Shown: one piece after another, positions 36,810 through 44,390 of the stretch | Numbering within the stretch: the stretch's first letter is position 1 | Layout: each line of letters begins with the position of its first letter | Source of the DNA: Cytobacillus eiseniae | GTDB lineage: Bacteria > Bacillota > Bacilli > Bacillales > Cytobacillaceae | Assembly: GCF_017874625.1 (NCBI RefSeq) | Contig: NZ_JAGIKZ010000001.1 | Span: forward strand, 248,001-312,000 | Direction: 5' to 3' | Length of the DNA stretch: 64,000 nucleotides | Program-made: the position numbers and the translations under genes | Notes under the pieces: generated by a model | Seen by the model: the letters and a program-made list of their open reading frames with translations, nothing else | Database searches by the model: none | What the model was told of the DNA's origin: nothing

Positions 36810-36838
36810 ATAATTAAGGAAAATGGGATGTTTTTAGT

Positions 36839-36872
36839 AAAAAAAGAGCAAATGGAAATGGCCCATTTGCTC
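36839..36872 (-). terminator. Rho-independent terminator of sda
   Basis: On the minus strand GAGCAAATGG and CATTTGCTC pair and are followed by TTTTTTTACT. Confidence 0.8.
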
Positions 36873-36881
36873 TCATGATAT

Positions 36882-37013
36882 CTACTTTTTAAAAGGCTTT
36901 AACCCACGCTTCGTTATTTCCATTTTCAATACCCTTATCCATTCTTTCTCCGAACCAGACTTTAATGCATCACGATACGAGACGACCAATTGTTCATTAC
37001 TCATAATCTTCAT
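36882..37013 (-). CDS. sda: Sporulation histidine kinase inhibitor Sda
   Basis: A 43-residue gene on the minus strand that is easy to miss. The product reads MKIMSNEQLVVSYRDALKSG, then a second helix with EKEWIRVLKMEITKRGL. This matches the Sda antiparallel helical hairpin (known pattern LSDELLIESYFKA ... FIELIENEIKRRSL). Sda blocks autophosphorylation of the sporulation kinases KinA and KinB when replication is disturbed. The start at 37013 lies seven bases after GGAGGG, and a terminator follows the stop. No DnaA boxes were seen upstream, although B. subtilis sda is DnaA-controlled. Confidence 0.88.
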   Translation of the reverse strand: MKIMSNEQLVVSYRDALKSGSEKEWIRVLKMEITKRGLKPFKK

Positions 37014-37192
37014 TCTGCATCCCTCCTGAAATGGACTTGAATAGTAAGCTTTCATTTATTTTAATGGTTTCTAATCATTTTGAAAACCCCAATTTTCAAA
37101 AAAAGGACTTTTGAACCTTAAAAATTTTATAAATAAATGGTTAACTCAACATAGGTAAAAATATGGAAAAGTATACATAGGGGGTTACAACA

Positions 37193-37774
37193 ATGAAAAT
37201 AGTAAAATGGACATTTCTTTCCGTGCTTTTGCTAATACTTACAGTTGGTTGTTCTAAGGCTGAGGAACCGACAAAGGAAAAAGTGACAGCAGATGTGAAG
37301 GATGAAGAACAACAAGAAAATGAGCAAAAAGAGGACGAGGAAGTAGAATCAGAGGAAACGAAGGAAGAACCAGTGGAGGCAGAAGTATATGAACCAGAAG
37401 AAACATTTGAAGAAATCGCTTTTCAAAATGTGGATTGGTTTTTTGGCTCTCCAGATCGACAGCCTAAAGGCGGAATTTGGTTATTTACTGCAGAGAAACA
37501 TGCAGGAGAGCTAGATGATACTTTTGAATGGGAAAAGGAAGATGTTCTCCTCATACAAGTCAATGATCCAGCCTATATTAATCATGAAATGACAATTAAA
37601 GGCCTCCAAATTGTCGATGAAAAGACGGTAAAAATTGTTGCAGCATTAAAAGAAAAGAGTTCAGAAGGGGATAAAGCACCTAGAAGATATGTAAAAGTGG
37701 AGAAAGACGCACTCGCAGGAAAAGGATTTCTTCTAGAGGATGCCTTGACTGGAGAAACGATCAAGTTAAACTAA
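37193..37774 (+). CDS. Secreted lipoprotein of unknown function
   Basis: 193 residues. The signal peptide ends at lipobox LTVGC (Cys about 20). A very acidic Glu-rich linker (about 25-75) leads to a compact domain of about 115 residues with WFFGSPDRQPKGGIWLFTAE and KAPRRYVKVEK. The domain has no match that I recognise. It should be anchored to the outer face of the membrane, with the linker spanning the wall. GGGGG lies upstream of the start and a terminator follows. Confidence 0.72.
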   Translation: MKIVKWTFLSVLLLILTVGCSKAEEPTKEKVTADVKDEEQQENEQKEDEEVESEETKEEPVEAEVYEPEETFEEIAFQNVDWFFGSPDRQPKGGIWLFTAEKHAGELDDTFEWEKEDVLLIQVNDPAYINHEMTIKGLQIVDEKTVKIVAALKEKSSEGDKAPRRYVKVEKDALAGKGFLLEDALTGETIKLN

Positions 37775-37799
37775 GAGAGCTGCTATTGCTCTCTTTTTT
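37774..37799 (+). terminator. Rho-independent terminator of the lipoprotein gene
   Basis: AGAGAGC and GCTCTCT around a seven-base loop, followed by TTTTT; it starts at the stop codon. Confidence 0.85.
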
Positions 37800-37835
37800 C
37801 TATTATTATTAAAGTCTTAATAAGGAGCTGATTTT

Positions 37836-38633
37836 ATGAATATAGTACTTGACCACATTGTACATTTTGTTAAGGAACACCCGAAGATGGCTATAAAGAA
37901 ATGGGAGGAACGAGGCTACCAGGCGGTAATGGGTGGCAGTCATAAAAATTGGGGAACTTTTAATAGTTTACTTTATGTTGGCGATGCTTATATTGAATAT
38001 TTAGCTATTGAGAATAAACAAATAGCGGCAGCTTCTGATAATCCACTCATCGCACAATGTGTAGCAGATTTAACGAATGGTGAAGGACTCGGTCAGATTT
38101 GTTTTCGAACGGACAACATCATCCGCTTAAAAGAACAGTTAGAATCAAAGGGCTGTGTCACCTACCCAATATTTAATGGCAGTAGAAAAAGACAAGACGG
38201 CTCCATTATTAATTGGAAAATGCTCTTTATCAAGAATAGGAACAGTCTCCCCTACCCGTTTTTTATTGAATGGGAACAACCAGATAATAGCAGGATGTGC
38301 GAACTGCAAAAGCTTGGTTTCTTAGATGAAAAGCTATTGAAGCATACCATTCAGTCCATCCATATTGCTGTCCATAATTGTGAAAAAACAGCAAATGATT
38401 GGGCTGAGCTTTTTCAATTTCCGATAAGTAATTTATCAACGGAGAAGCATAGGGGATTAAAAATAGCAAAGCTGCAGGCTGGACAAGTAGAAATTATCTT
38501 CCTTGAACCATTAAACAAAGAATGTGATAGCTATTCGATTCTCAAAAGGAGAGGAGAGCGTCACTTTGAAATTAGCTTCAATCCAATGCTTGAAAATCAT
38601 CCCTTTTATTTCTTAGGTGCGTATTATCAATAA
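37836..38633 (+). CDS. Glyoxalase-like VOC protein
   Basis: 265 residues of the VOC superfamily, matching the glyoxalase-like PF13468 group. The first module opens with LDHIVHFVKEHP and has YIEYLAIEN; the second begins near residue 180 with QSIHIAVHNCEKTANDWAE and continues to VEIIFLEP. One glyoxalase-type histidine/glutamate pair is present in each module, but the metal site is not complete enough to predict an activity. A single gene with AAGGAG upstream. The substrate is unknown. Confidence 0.78.
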   Translation: MNIVLDHIVHFVKEHPKMAIKKWEERGYQAVMGGSHKNWGTFNSLLYVGDAYIEYLAIENKQIAAASDNPLIAQCVADLTNGEGLGQICFRTDNIIRLKEQLESKGCVTYPIFNGSRKRQDGSIINWKMLFIKNRNSLPYPFFIEWEQPDNSRMCELQKLGFLDEKLLKHTIQSIHIAVHNCEKTANDWAELFQFPISNLSTEKHRGLKIAKLQAGQVEIIFLEPLNKECDSYSILKRRGERHFEISFNPMLENHPFYFLGAYYQ

Positions 38634-38770
38634 ATAGCTGGTGATATACGATTTGCTTTTTCGCATCCTAGTATTTGTTATTAGAAAATATTGAATATTG
38701 CGCAATCTGTGTTAACATATGATTAGCAATAAAAAATTCTATTATCAGTATACTCGGAGGGGGTTGTTTA

Positions 38771-40417
38771 ATGACAGATTTATTAAGTTTAACTGTCGGT
38801 AAGCTATTAGAAGAGAGAGCGAATCTACATCCCGAGCATGAAGCAGTCGTCTATGCAGATCGAGGACTGCGGATGAATTATCGGGAGTTTAATGCTTATT
38901 GCCGAAAAGCCGCAAAGGGCTTAATGAAGCTAGGAATAGAAAAAGGGGAACATATTGCTGCATGGTCCACAAATACGCCTGAATGGCTAGTCACTCAATT
39001 TGCAACAGGGAAAATGGGTGCTGTGCTTGTTACCGTTAATACAAATTATCGTGCAACAGAGCTTGAATATTTGTTAAAGCAATCAGACTCCACAACCATC
39101 ATTTTAATGGAGCAGTATCGAGATGCTTCTTATATAGACATGCTATATGAAATTGCCCCTGAATTAACTAGCAGTGAACCTGGCCGTCTGCAATGTGAGA
39201 GACTGCCATTTTTGAAAAATGTCATAGTACTTGGTGATCAGCATTATCCTGGAACTTATTCATGGAAGGATCTAATCACATTAGGCGAGACCGTTACGGA
39301 GGAAAGACTAGATGAACAAATGAATCTGCTGGATCCGGATGATGTGATAAATATGCAATATACGTCCGGAACAACAGGTTTTCCTAAAGGGGTTATGTTG
39401 ACTCATAATAATGTTGTGAATAATGCATTCAATATTGCCCATTGTATGCGCTTGGAAAAAGAGGATAGGCTTTGTATTCCTGTGCCATTCTTTCATTGCT
39501 TCGGCTGTGTAATTGGTACGCTAGCGTGTGTTTCAGTTGGTGCGACAATGATTCCCATTCAAGAATTCAACCCCAAATTAGTATTACAAACAGTTCAAGA
39601 AGAGAAATGTACGGCCCTTCATGGTGTGCCAACTATGTTTATAGCGGAACTGAATGATCCTCATTTCGCTGACTATAATCTTTCATCTCTTAGAACAGGG
39701 GTAATGGCAGGCTCTAATTGCCCAATTGAAGTGATGAAAGATGTAATTGAAAAAATGGGTATGGCTGAAATAACTATTTGCTATGGACAAACAGAGGCAT
39801 CACCAGTCATTACCCAAACAAGAACAGACGACCCGATCACATTACGGGTTGAAACAGTTGGCAAATCATTGCCAAATGTGAAAGTGAAAATTGTACAGCC
39901 TGGAACATCAATAGAAGTTCCGTATGGCATTCAAGGAGAGCTTTGTACAAAAGGCTACCATGTAATGAAAGGGTATTATAAAAATAAGGAAGCAACGAAT
40001 CTTGCACTGGATGAGGAAGGGTGGCTTCATACTGGTGATCTGGCCGTTATGGATGAAAATGGCTATTGCAAGATAACAGGCCGGCTTAAAGATATGATTA
40101 TTCGCGGTGGTGAAAACATTTACCCTAGGGAGATTGAAGAATTTCTTTACTCCCACCCGAGTATTCTTGATGTTCAAGTTGTAGGAATACCGGATCCAAA
40201 ATATGGGGAAGAGGTCGCTGCGTGGATTATTCTTAAAGAATGGAATACTGTAACAAAGGATGAAATTCTTGACTATTGTAGGGGGAAAATTTCACGTCAT
40301 AAAATCCCTAAATATATTGAATTTACGGATGCATACCCAATGACTGCATCAGGGAAAATTCAAAAGTTTCGTCTGCGTGAACAAGCAATAATGAAAGTGC
40401 AAGCATACAACATATGA
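38771..40417 (+). CDS. Fatty-acyl-CoA synthetase (AMP-binding)
   Basis: 548 residues of the adenylate-forming superfamily. Motif A8/P-loop YTSGTTGFPKGVMLTH, the core ATP motif YGQTEASPV, HTGDLAVMDENGYCKITGR, and the catalytic lysine motif TASGKIQKFRLRE near the C-terminus are all present. It activates a medium- or long-chain fatty acid to acyl-AMP and then acyl-CoA, probably feeding beta-oxidation; the closest known pattern is the YngI/FadD-like group. The start follows GGAGGGGG. No other fatty-acid genes are adjacent. Confidence 0.9.
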   Translation: MTDLLSLTVGKLLEERANLHPEHEAVVYADRGLRMNYREFNAYCRKAAKGLMKLGIEKGEHIAAWSTNTPEWLVTQFATGKMGAVLVTVNTNYRATELEYLLKQSDSTTIILMEQYRDASYIDMLYEIAPELTSSEPGRLQCERLPFLKNVIVLGDQHYPGTYSWKDLITLGETVTEERLDEQMNLLDPDDVINMQYTSGTTGFPKGVMLTHNNVVNNAFNIAHCMRLEKEDRLCIPVPFFHCFGCVIGTLACVSVGATMIPIQEFNPKLVLQTVQEEKCTALHGVPTMFIAELNDPHFADYNLSSLRTGVMAGSNCPIEVMKDVIEKMGMAEITICYGQTEASPVITQTRTDDPITLRVETVGKSLPNVKVKIVQPGTSIEVPYGIQGELCTKGYHVMKGYYKNKEATNLALDEEGWLHTGDLAVMDENGYCKITGRLKDMIIRGGENIYPREIEEFLYSHPSILDVQVVGIPDPKYGEEVAAWIILKEWNTVTKDEILDYCRGKISRHKIPKYIEFTDAYPMTASGKIQKFRLREQAIMKVQAYNI

Positions 40418-40507
40418 AAGAAACCGAATACAAATAAACATAAATAAATTATATAGTTGCAAATAAAGCGGCAGGAACTTCATTTAGATTAATCGGTAGC
40501 CAACAAG

Positions 40508-40579
40508 GATGACCCATGTTTGAAACGGGCTAGGAGGGTGGTAATAAATTATTACCATCTTCTTAGAAAGAGGGTCATC
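40508..40579 (+). promoter_or_regulatory. Structured leader masking the ribosome site
   Basis: GATGACCC (40508-40515) is perfectly complementary to GGGTCATC (40572-40579), which includes the end of the only Shine-Dalgarno-like AGAAAGAGGG before the ATG at 40582. Inside lies a second perfect stem, GGTGGTAATAA with TTATTACCATC (40537-40559, with G-U pairs). When folded, the ribosome site is closed. The identity of any ligand or trigger is unknown. The gap 40418-40581 has no other feature. Confidence 0.5.
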
Positions 40580-40581
40580 TA

Positions 40582-40848
40582 ATGAAGCATACTGAAAATG
40601 ATCAGTATATTGAAGTTGTTTATGAGGATGAGACATTTGAATTTCTCGAGTTTATTCGATTGGACCATATATGCACGATTACTTACATTACTTTGATGAA
40701 TGTTGTGACAAGAGAAATATTTACTTTTGAAGAAGAAAAAATCAAAACCATTCGTAAAAAATTTCATTATCAAATAAAAGCGTATTCAAAACAGAAGAAT
40801 CATCTTGCGGCAAGTAGTCCGACTTCATTATACTATATAGTAGAATAG
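40582..40848 (+). CDS. Small hypothetical protein behind a structured leader
   Basis: 88 residues, acidic N-terminal half (YIEVVYEDETFEFLEFI) and a Lys-rich C-terminal helix (EKIKTIRKKFHYQIKAYSK). It is probably soluble with a small alpha/beta fold. I recognise no family. It is followed 17 bases later by a DUF6501-like gene, so the two may be one operon. Translation may be controlled by the leader hairpin. Confidence 0.6.
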   Translation: MKHTENDQYIEVVYEDETFEFLEFIRLDHICTITYITLMNVVTREIFTFEEEKIKTIRKKFHYQIKAYSKQKNHLAASSPTSLYYIVE

Positions 40849-40865
40849 ATGAAGGAGTGGCTACA

Positions 40866-41069
40866 ATGATTCATAAGAATTGGCATGAAAAAGAAACAGT
40901 TAAAAAAGTAAAATGTGTTCACACAAATGCGGCAAAATATATTGTCAATAGAGCACTTACAGAAGGAAAAGTTTATGAAGTGAAGAACGAAACAGAAGAA
41001 TTCTATTTTATTATAGATAATACCGGAAAAGTCGGCGGTTTTTATAAAGACTATTTCCAGCAAGCGTAA
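40866..41069 (+). CDS. DUF6501-like small protein
   Basis: 67 residues. The pattern KKVKCVHTNAAKYIVNRALTEG then YEVKNETEEFYFIIDNTGKVGGFYKDYF agrees with small Bacillus proteins that I recall as DUF6501. It looks like an SH3-like beta barrel. The start at 40866 lies six bases after GAAGGAG (a GTG nine bases earlier is the alternative). Function unknown. A terminator follows the stop. Confidence 0.75.
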   Translation: MIHKNWHEKETVKKVKCVHTNAAKYIVNRALTEGKVYEVKNETEEFYFIIDNTGKVGGFYKDYFQQA

Positions 41070-41075
41070 TTGTAG

Positions 41076-41107
41076 AAAACTGTCGGCAAATCGCTGACAG
41101 TTTTTTT
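41076..41107 (+). terminator. Rho-independent terminator
   Basis: AACTGTC and GACAGTT (longer with one mismatch) followed by TTTTTTT. Confidence 0.88.
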
Positions 41108-41154
41108 ATAACGGTTACGGCAATAGATTGTTGCTATCGGGGGAGTGGATATTT

Positions 41155-41748
41155 ATGGGTTTATGGAATGAGTTGTTTTCATTATCAGGTGATACTGTTC
41201 GGCTTGAACCATTAGAGAAAAACCATGAGAAAGAATTATGGGCAGCTTCACGTAAGAAGGAAATTTGGACATATATGGCTACACAAATTAGTTCTCAGGA
41301 AAAGTTATCTGCTGAAATTATGAAAGCTTTAGAAGAGAGAAAGCATGGTAGGCAATATCCGTTTGTAGTCATACTTAAAGAAAGAAATGAAATTGTCGGC
41401 TGTACCCGTTTCCTTGATCTTTCACCCGATAACAAAAGTGCTGAAATTGGCTTCACTTGGTTCAGCCCTTCCGTATGGGGAACAAAAGTGAATACAGAGT
41501 GTAAATTTCTAATGCTTACCCACGCCTTTGAAAATTGGCAGCTAAATCGGATTTTTTTCAAAACTGATTCAAGAAATATTCGCTCTCAGAATGCAATTGC
41601 TCGTATCGGTGCAGTTAAAGAAGGCGTGCTGCGCAAAGATAGAATCATTTCAGATGGATATGTGCGCGACACTGTTTACTACAGCATTTTGAAAGAAGAA
41701 TGGCCAAATGTAAAAAAAGAGCTAATCATAAAATTGGAAAGAAAATGA
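41155..41748 (+). CDS. GNAT family N-acetyltransferase (RimJ/RimL-like)
   Basis: 197 residues of the RimJ/RimL-like GNAT subfamily. VRLEPLEKNHEKEL opens the domain, EIGFTWFSPSVWG marks the beta4 strand near the acetyl-CoA site, and TDSRNIRSQNAIARIGAVKEG is the conserved alpha4 region. It should acetylate a protein N-terminus or a small amine. The start at 41155 follows GGGGGAG by seven bases. Substrate unknown. Confidence 0.85.
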   Translation: MGLWNELFSLSGDTVRLEPLEKNHEKELWAASRKKEIWTYMATQISSQEKLSAEIMKALEERKHGRQYPFVVILKERNEIVGCTRFLDLSPDNKSAEIGFTWFSPSVWGTKVNTECKFLMLTHAFENWQLNRIFFKTDSRNIRSQNAIARIGAVKEGVLRKDRIISDGYVRDTVYYSILKEEWPNVKKELIIKLERK

Positions 41749-41770
41749 GAAGAGGAGTAATCCTCTTCTC
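41747..41770. terminator. Stem-loop between convergent genes
   Basis: GAGAAGAGGA and TCCTCTTCTC are perfectly complementary around a four-base loop; it lies between the GNAT gene and the YhcN-like gene. T-tracts are moderate on the minus strand only. Confidence 0.75.
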
Positions 41771-41780
41771 TAATCAATTT

Positions 41781-42341
41781 TTAACGATTATTATTCGTAT
41801 TTGTTGGAAAAACTCTTCGCACTGTATCGGCAAATCCTTCAAAGAAGCCTTCAATTGGTTCCCCGTTCCGAATATGATTCGAATATGTTGCCATTCGATT
41901 ATAAAAGTCTGGATTAGCTGAAACATATACATCATCTATCTGTTGATCGACAGACTTTACTTGGTCGGCTATTTTCTGTTCAACTTTTTTAGTTAATTCT
42001 ACCCCATTAGATAGCTCTGCAGCTACATAAGCATTATCATTGGATACAATTACACTCACTTGTTCTACTTCAGGCATTGAAGCAATCTTGTCTGCCGCCT
42101 GATCAGCTAGTCGCATTTTTGGGGTTTCATTCACATTTCTTGCATTGTCTCGTACACGAAGCAATGGTTCACGATCAGCTAAGTTATTAGTATCAGTATG
42201 TCGATTCCTATTATTCACCCGGATTGGATCAGATACATCTTGGTTTCGTAATGCGGTATCATCCAAATTGTTATTATTATTCATTCCACAAGCGGAAAGA
42301 GTGATGGCAGTTAACACTGATAGGAAAAACAGTTTCTTCAT
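41781..42341 (-). CDS. YhcN/YlaJ family sporulation lipoprotein
   Basis: 186 residues with lipobox LSAC (Cys about 18), an Asn-rich linker (NNNNNLDD), then the YhcN/YlaJ domain with ADKIASMPEVEQVSVIVSN, AYVAAELSNGVELTKKVEQK and YVSANPDFYNRM. Members are spore-envelope or forespore lipoproteins made in B. subtilis under sporulation sigma factors. The start has AAAGGAGG upstream. Confidence 0.88.
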   Translation of the reverse strand: MKKLFFLSVLTAITLSACGMNNNNNLDDTALRNQDVSDPIRVNNRNRHTDTNNLADREPLLRVRDNARNVNETPKMRLADQAADKIASMPEVEQVSVIVSNDNAYVAAELSNGVELTKKVEQKIADQVKSVDQQIDDVYVSANPDFYNRMATYSNHIRNGEPIEGFFEGFADTVRRVFPTNTNNNR

Positions 42342-42418
42342 AAGTAGACCTCCTTTAAACTTGAATTCATTAATATCATTCCTCTTTTTGATCATTTCAT
42401 TCAAGTTATCTCATTAAA

Positions 42419-42733
42419 AAAGGCTGTTTTCGTAAACATTGTTGCTATTTTCTACATAATTTTGGTAAAGGTTGATTTCCGCGTACGTGTGCTCCCTTTC
42501 CGCGGGGTAGTCCGCTTGAGCCTCCTCGGAGCAATCGCTCCTGCTTAGGTCTCAGCTGTCCTACGCATCCCGCAGGACATTGAGTAGGCTTCTTGGAATT
42601 CACACCGCACGAAGGAAATGCGACAGCATTTTCGAGGATCTCGCACCTTCCGCTCCAATCAACCGACTTATTTGGTAAACCATTCATTCTAACAATTGTT
42701 ATAAAAACAACAATCTTTTAGAAAAGAGCCTTA
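42419..42733. repeat. MITE-like repeat with imperfect terminal inverted repeats
   Basis: A core of about 195 bp (42471-42664) is far richer in G+C than its surroundings. It opens with GTTGATTTCCGCG and ends with CTTCCGCTCCAATCAAC, a pattern I recall as a common dispersed repeat of Bacillaceae. Outside it, AAGGCTGTTTTCGTAAAC-ATTGTTG (left) and the reverse complement of CAACAAT-CTTTTAGAAAAGAGCCTT (right) form imperfect inverted repeats of about 30 bp. Nine-base TTTGGTAAA occurs directly on both sides of the core (42461 and 42671). There is no transposase gene. Confidence 0.7.
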
Positions 42734-42802
42734 AAAAATAAAGCATTCTTCCATTTTAATGCTAAAATATGGAGGGAAATAAGTAGAAAGTGGGTATTAT
42801 AA

Positions 42803-43183
42803 ATGGCTTATTTTTTGATTGGAATCGGTGGAATGTTTGGCAGTATTCTTCGATATAGTTTTTCTTTCTTTAATGACAGCTTTAAAGGAGATTCTTTCCC
42901 TTTTGGAACATTAATTGCTAACATACTTGGTGCTTTTCTTCTTGGCTATTTCACAAGGAAGATGAGACAAAAGAAACAGTTGAACCAAAACCTTATTTTA
43001 TTTATTAGTACTGGCTTACTTGGATCTTTTACAACCTTTTCAGCATTGAGCCTCGAAACAGTCATTCTATTCCAATCAGGTGCATACTTTTATGCATTTC
43101 TTTACGTTATGATTAGCATGATTGGTGGCTTAGCTGCTGCTTCTATTGGATATTTTGATATAAGAAGAGGAGGGAAGGTATAA
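42803..43183 (+). CDS. crcB: Fluoride ion channel FluC/CrcB, first copy
   Basis: 126 residues and four helices. Family markers are GGMFGSILRYS near the start, FGTLIANILGAFLLGY with the channel Asn, and STGLLGSFTTFSALS, where the Thr/Phe track binds fluoride. The next gene is a second copy starting directly after its stop, so the two products probably form an antiparallel heterodimer in the membrane. It lowers cytoplasmic fluoride. No fluoride riboswitch is visible in the 70 bp upstream. Confidence 0.93.
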   Translation: MAYFLIGIGGMFGSILRYSFSFFNDSFKGDSFPFGTLIANILGAFLLGYFTRKMRQKKQLNQNLILFISTGLLGSFTTFSALSLETVILFQSGAYFYAFLYVMISMIGGLAAASIGYFDIRRGGKV

Positions 43184-43555
43184 ATGCTTCTTCCATTCCT
43201 TCTCGTTGGAATTGGTGGCTTTTTTGGAGCAATTTGTCGGTATGTTGTAACAAATGTGATGAAAAGGCTTTTTCTCGATCAAAAACCTTATGGAACAATG
43301 GCGGTCAATTTGAGTGGGTCTTTCCTGCTAGGTCTTCTATTTGGATTGAGTGAGAGTAATGAATATAACTTGCTTCTTGGTACTGGTTTTCTTGGTGCAT
43401 ACACTACTTTTTCAACATTTAAGTTGGAAAGCATTCAACTTTTTGAAAAGAAAGAAAAGAATACGGCTATACTTTTTTCTCTTTTGACGTATAGTGGAGG
43501 AATTGTACTAACAACCATCGGAATAATTGGAGGGAAAATAATTAAAGGAGCATAG
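43184..43555 (+). CDS. crcB: Fluoride ion channel FluC/CrcB, second copy
   Basis: 123 residues and four helices: GIGGFFGAICRYV, YGTMAVNLSGSFLLG, and GFLGAYTTFSTFKLES. It begins at the base after the stop of the first copy. The paired arrangement is typical of dual-topology families where gene duplication has fixed opposite orientations. It ends in a hairpin shared with the convergent yidC2. Confidence 0.93.
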   Translation: MLLPFLLVGIGGFFGAICRYVVTNVMKRLFLDQKPYGTMAVNLSGSFLLGLLFGLSESNEYNLLLGTGFLGAYTTFSTFKLESIQLFEKKEKNTAILFSLLTYSGGIVLTTIGIIGGKIIKGA

Positions 43556-43580
43556 CTATACGCTATGCTCCCTTTTAATT
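43540..43580. terminator. Shared terminator of crcB and yidC2
   Basis: AATTAAAGGAGCATAGC pairs with GCTATGCTCCCTTTTAATT (one bulged C). It overlaps the last codons of both convergent genes and has A/T-rich flanks on both sides. Confidence 0.82.
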
Positions 43581-44342
43581 ATCTACGCTTTTTTCAGTTT
43601 TATAAAGCTTGCGTCCGATAAAGGTCTGGATTGTTAAAAAGATCCCACCAACCGTCCAATATAGAGGGAGGGCAGCTGGAGCATTTAGTGAAATAAAAAC
43701 AATCATAATTGGAGATAGTAAACCGATAAACTTCATTTGTTGCTGTGATTGAGCGGGCATATTTGACTGTGAAACCTTAAATTGAATATAATAAACAATT
43801 CCTGCCAATGCAGTAATCCATATATCTGAATGACCAAGATTAAACCATAAAAAGGAATGTGTGGCAATCTCAGTTGATCCACGAATCGCATAGTAAAAGC
43901 CCATTAAGATTGGCATTTGAATTAAAATAGGCAGACATCCCATATTCAGTGGGTTCACGTTATGCTTCTTATAGAGCGCAAACATTTCTTGCTGAAGCTT
44001 TTGCTGCTCCTTTTGGTCTTTCGTTTCTTTTATTTTTTTCTGGATGATTTCCATTTCTGGCTTTAGTACATCCATTTTTAGTTTCATCGTTTGTTGTGTT
44101 TTCATTTGCTTCAACATAAAAGGCATCAAAATGAGTCGAATGATTATTGTGATGATGATAATGGCTATCCCATAATTATCATGAAAAAGAACAGCAACCC
44201 AATGAATTAAATTGGCGAAAGGTTCAACTAAGTATTGTTGAAAAAAACCATTTGAACTTTGCCCATTTTGTCCCTGACAACCTGATAAAAGCAAGGCAAT
44301 TATTGTAATGAATACAAATAAATAACTATTTTTCTTATTCAT
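43575..44342 (-). CDS. yidC: Membrane protein insertase YidC2 (YqjG-like)
   Basis: 255 residues. The signal sequence ends at lipobox LLSGC (Cys about 22). Five membrane helices follow, the hydrophilic-groove arginine lies in ITIIIRLILMPF, and the loop with MDVLKPEMEIIQKK and NPLNMGCLPILIQMP is present. It inserts membrane proteins alone or with Sec. Placement behind a MifM-like gene identifies it as the second, backup insertase (YidC2), made when SpoIIIJ activity is low. Its AGAAGGAG ribosome site is part of a hairpin with the mifM tail. Confidence 0.93.
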   Translation of the reverse strand: MNKKNSYLFVFITIIALLLSGCQGQNGQSSNGFFQQYLVEPFANLIHWVAVLFHDNYGIAIIIITIIIRLILMPFMLKQMKTQQTMKLKMDVLKPEMEIIQKKIKETKDQKEQQKLQQEMFALYKKHNVNPLNMGCLPILIQMPILMGFYYAIRGSTEIATHSFLWFNLGHSDIWITALAGIVYYIQFKVSQSNMPAQSQQQMKFIGLLSPIMIVFISLNAPAALPLYWTVGGIFLTIQTFIGRKLYKTEKSVDN

Positions 44343-44348
44343 TAATAC

Positions 44349-44390
44349 AACTCCTTCTATTTTTAACTATTCAGTCAAAAGAGAGGAGTT
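44349..44390 (-). promoter_or_regulatory. Hairpin that hides the yidC2 ribosome site
   Basis: On the minus strand AACTCCT (44390-44384), inside the last codons of the MifM-like gene, is complementary to AGGAGTT (44355-44349), the Shine-Dalgarno of yidC2, with a 28-base loop. A ribosome halted near the end of the upstream gene would cover the first arm and free the second. Confidence 0.7.

Noticed and set aside
40530-40560. AGGGTGGTAA resembling the T-box element (AGGGTGGNACCGCG)
   Set aside because: The NACCGCG part, a specifier stem and the usual aminoacyl-tRNA synthetase or amino-acid gene are absent; the region is better explained as a hairpin (GGTGGTAATAA/TTATTACCATC) of a different leader.
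42445-42687. An 80-codon minus-strand open frame with Cys, Gly and Pro-rich product
   Set aside because: It lies wholly inside the GC-rich dispersed repeat, has no ribosome site, and its composition is that of the repeat. Similar spurious frames occur in other copies of this repeat.
42740-42802. Fluoride riboswitch before crcB
   Set aside because: The conserved GGCGATGG and pseudoknot blocks are not present in the 63 bases between the repeat and the gene.
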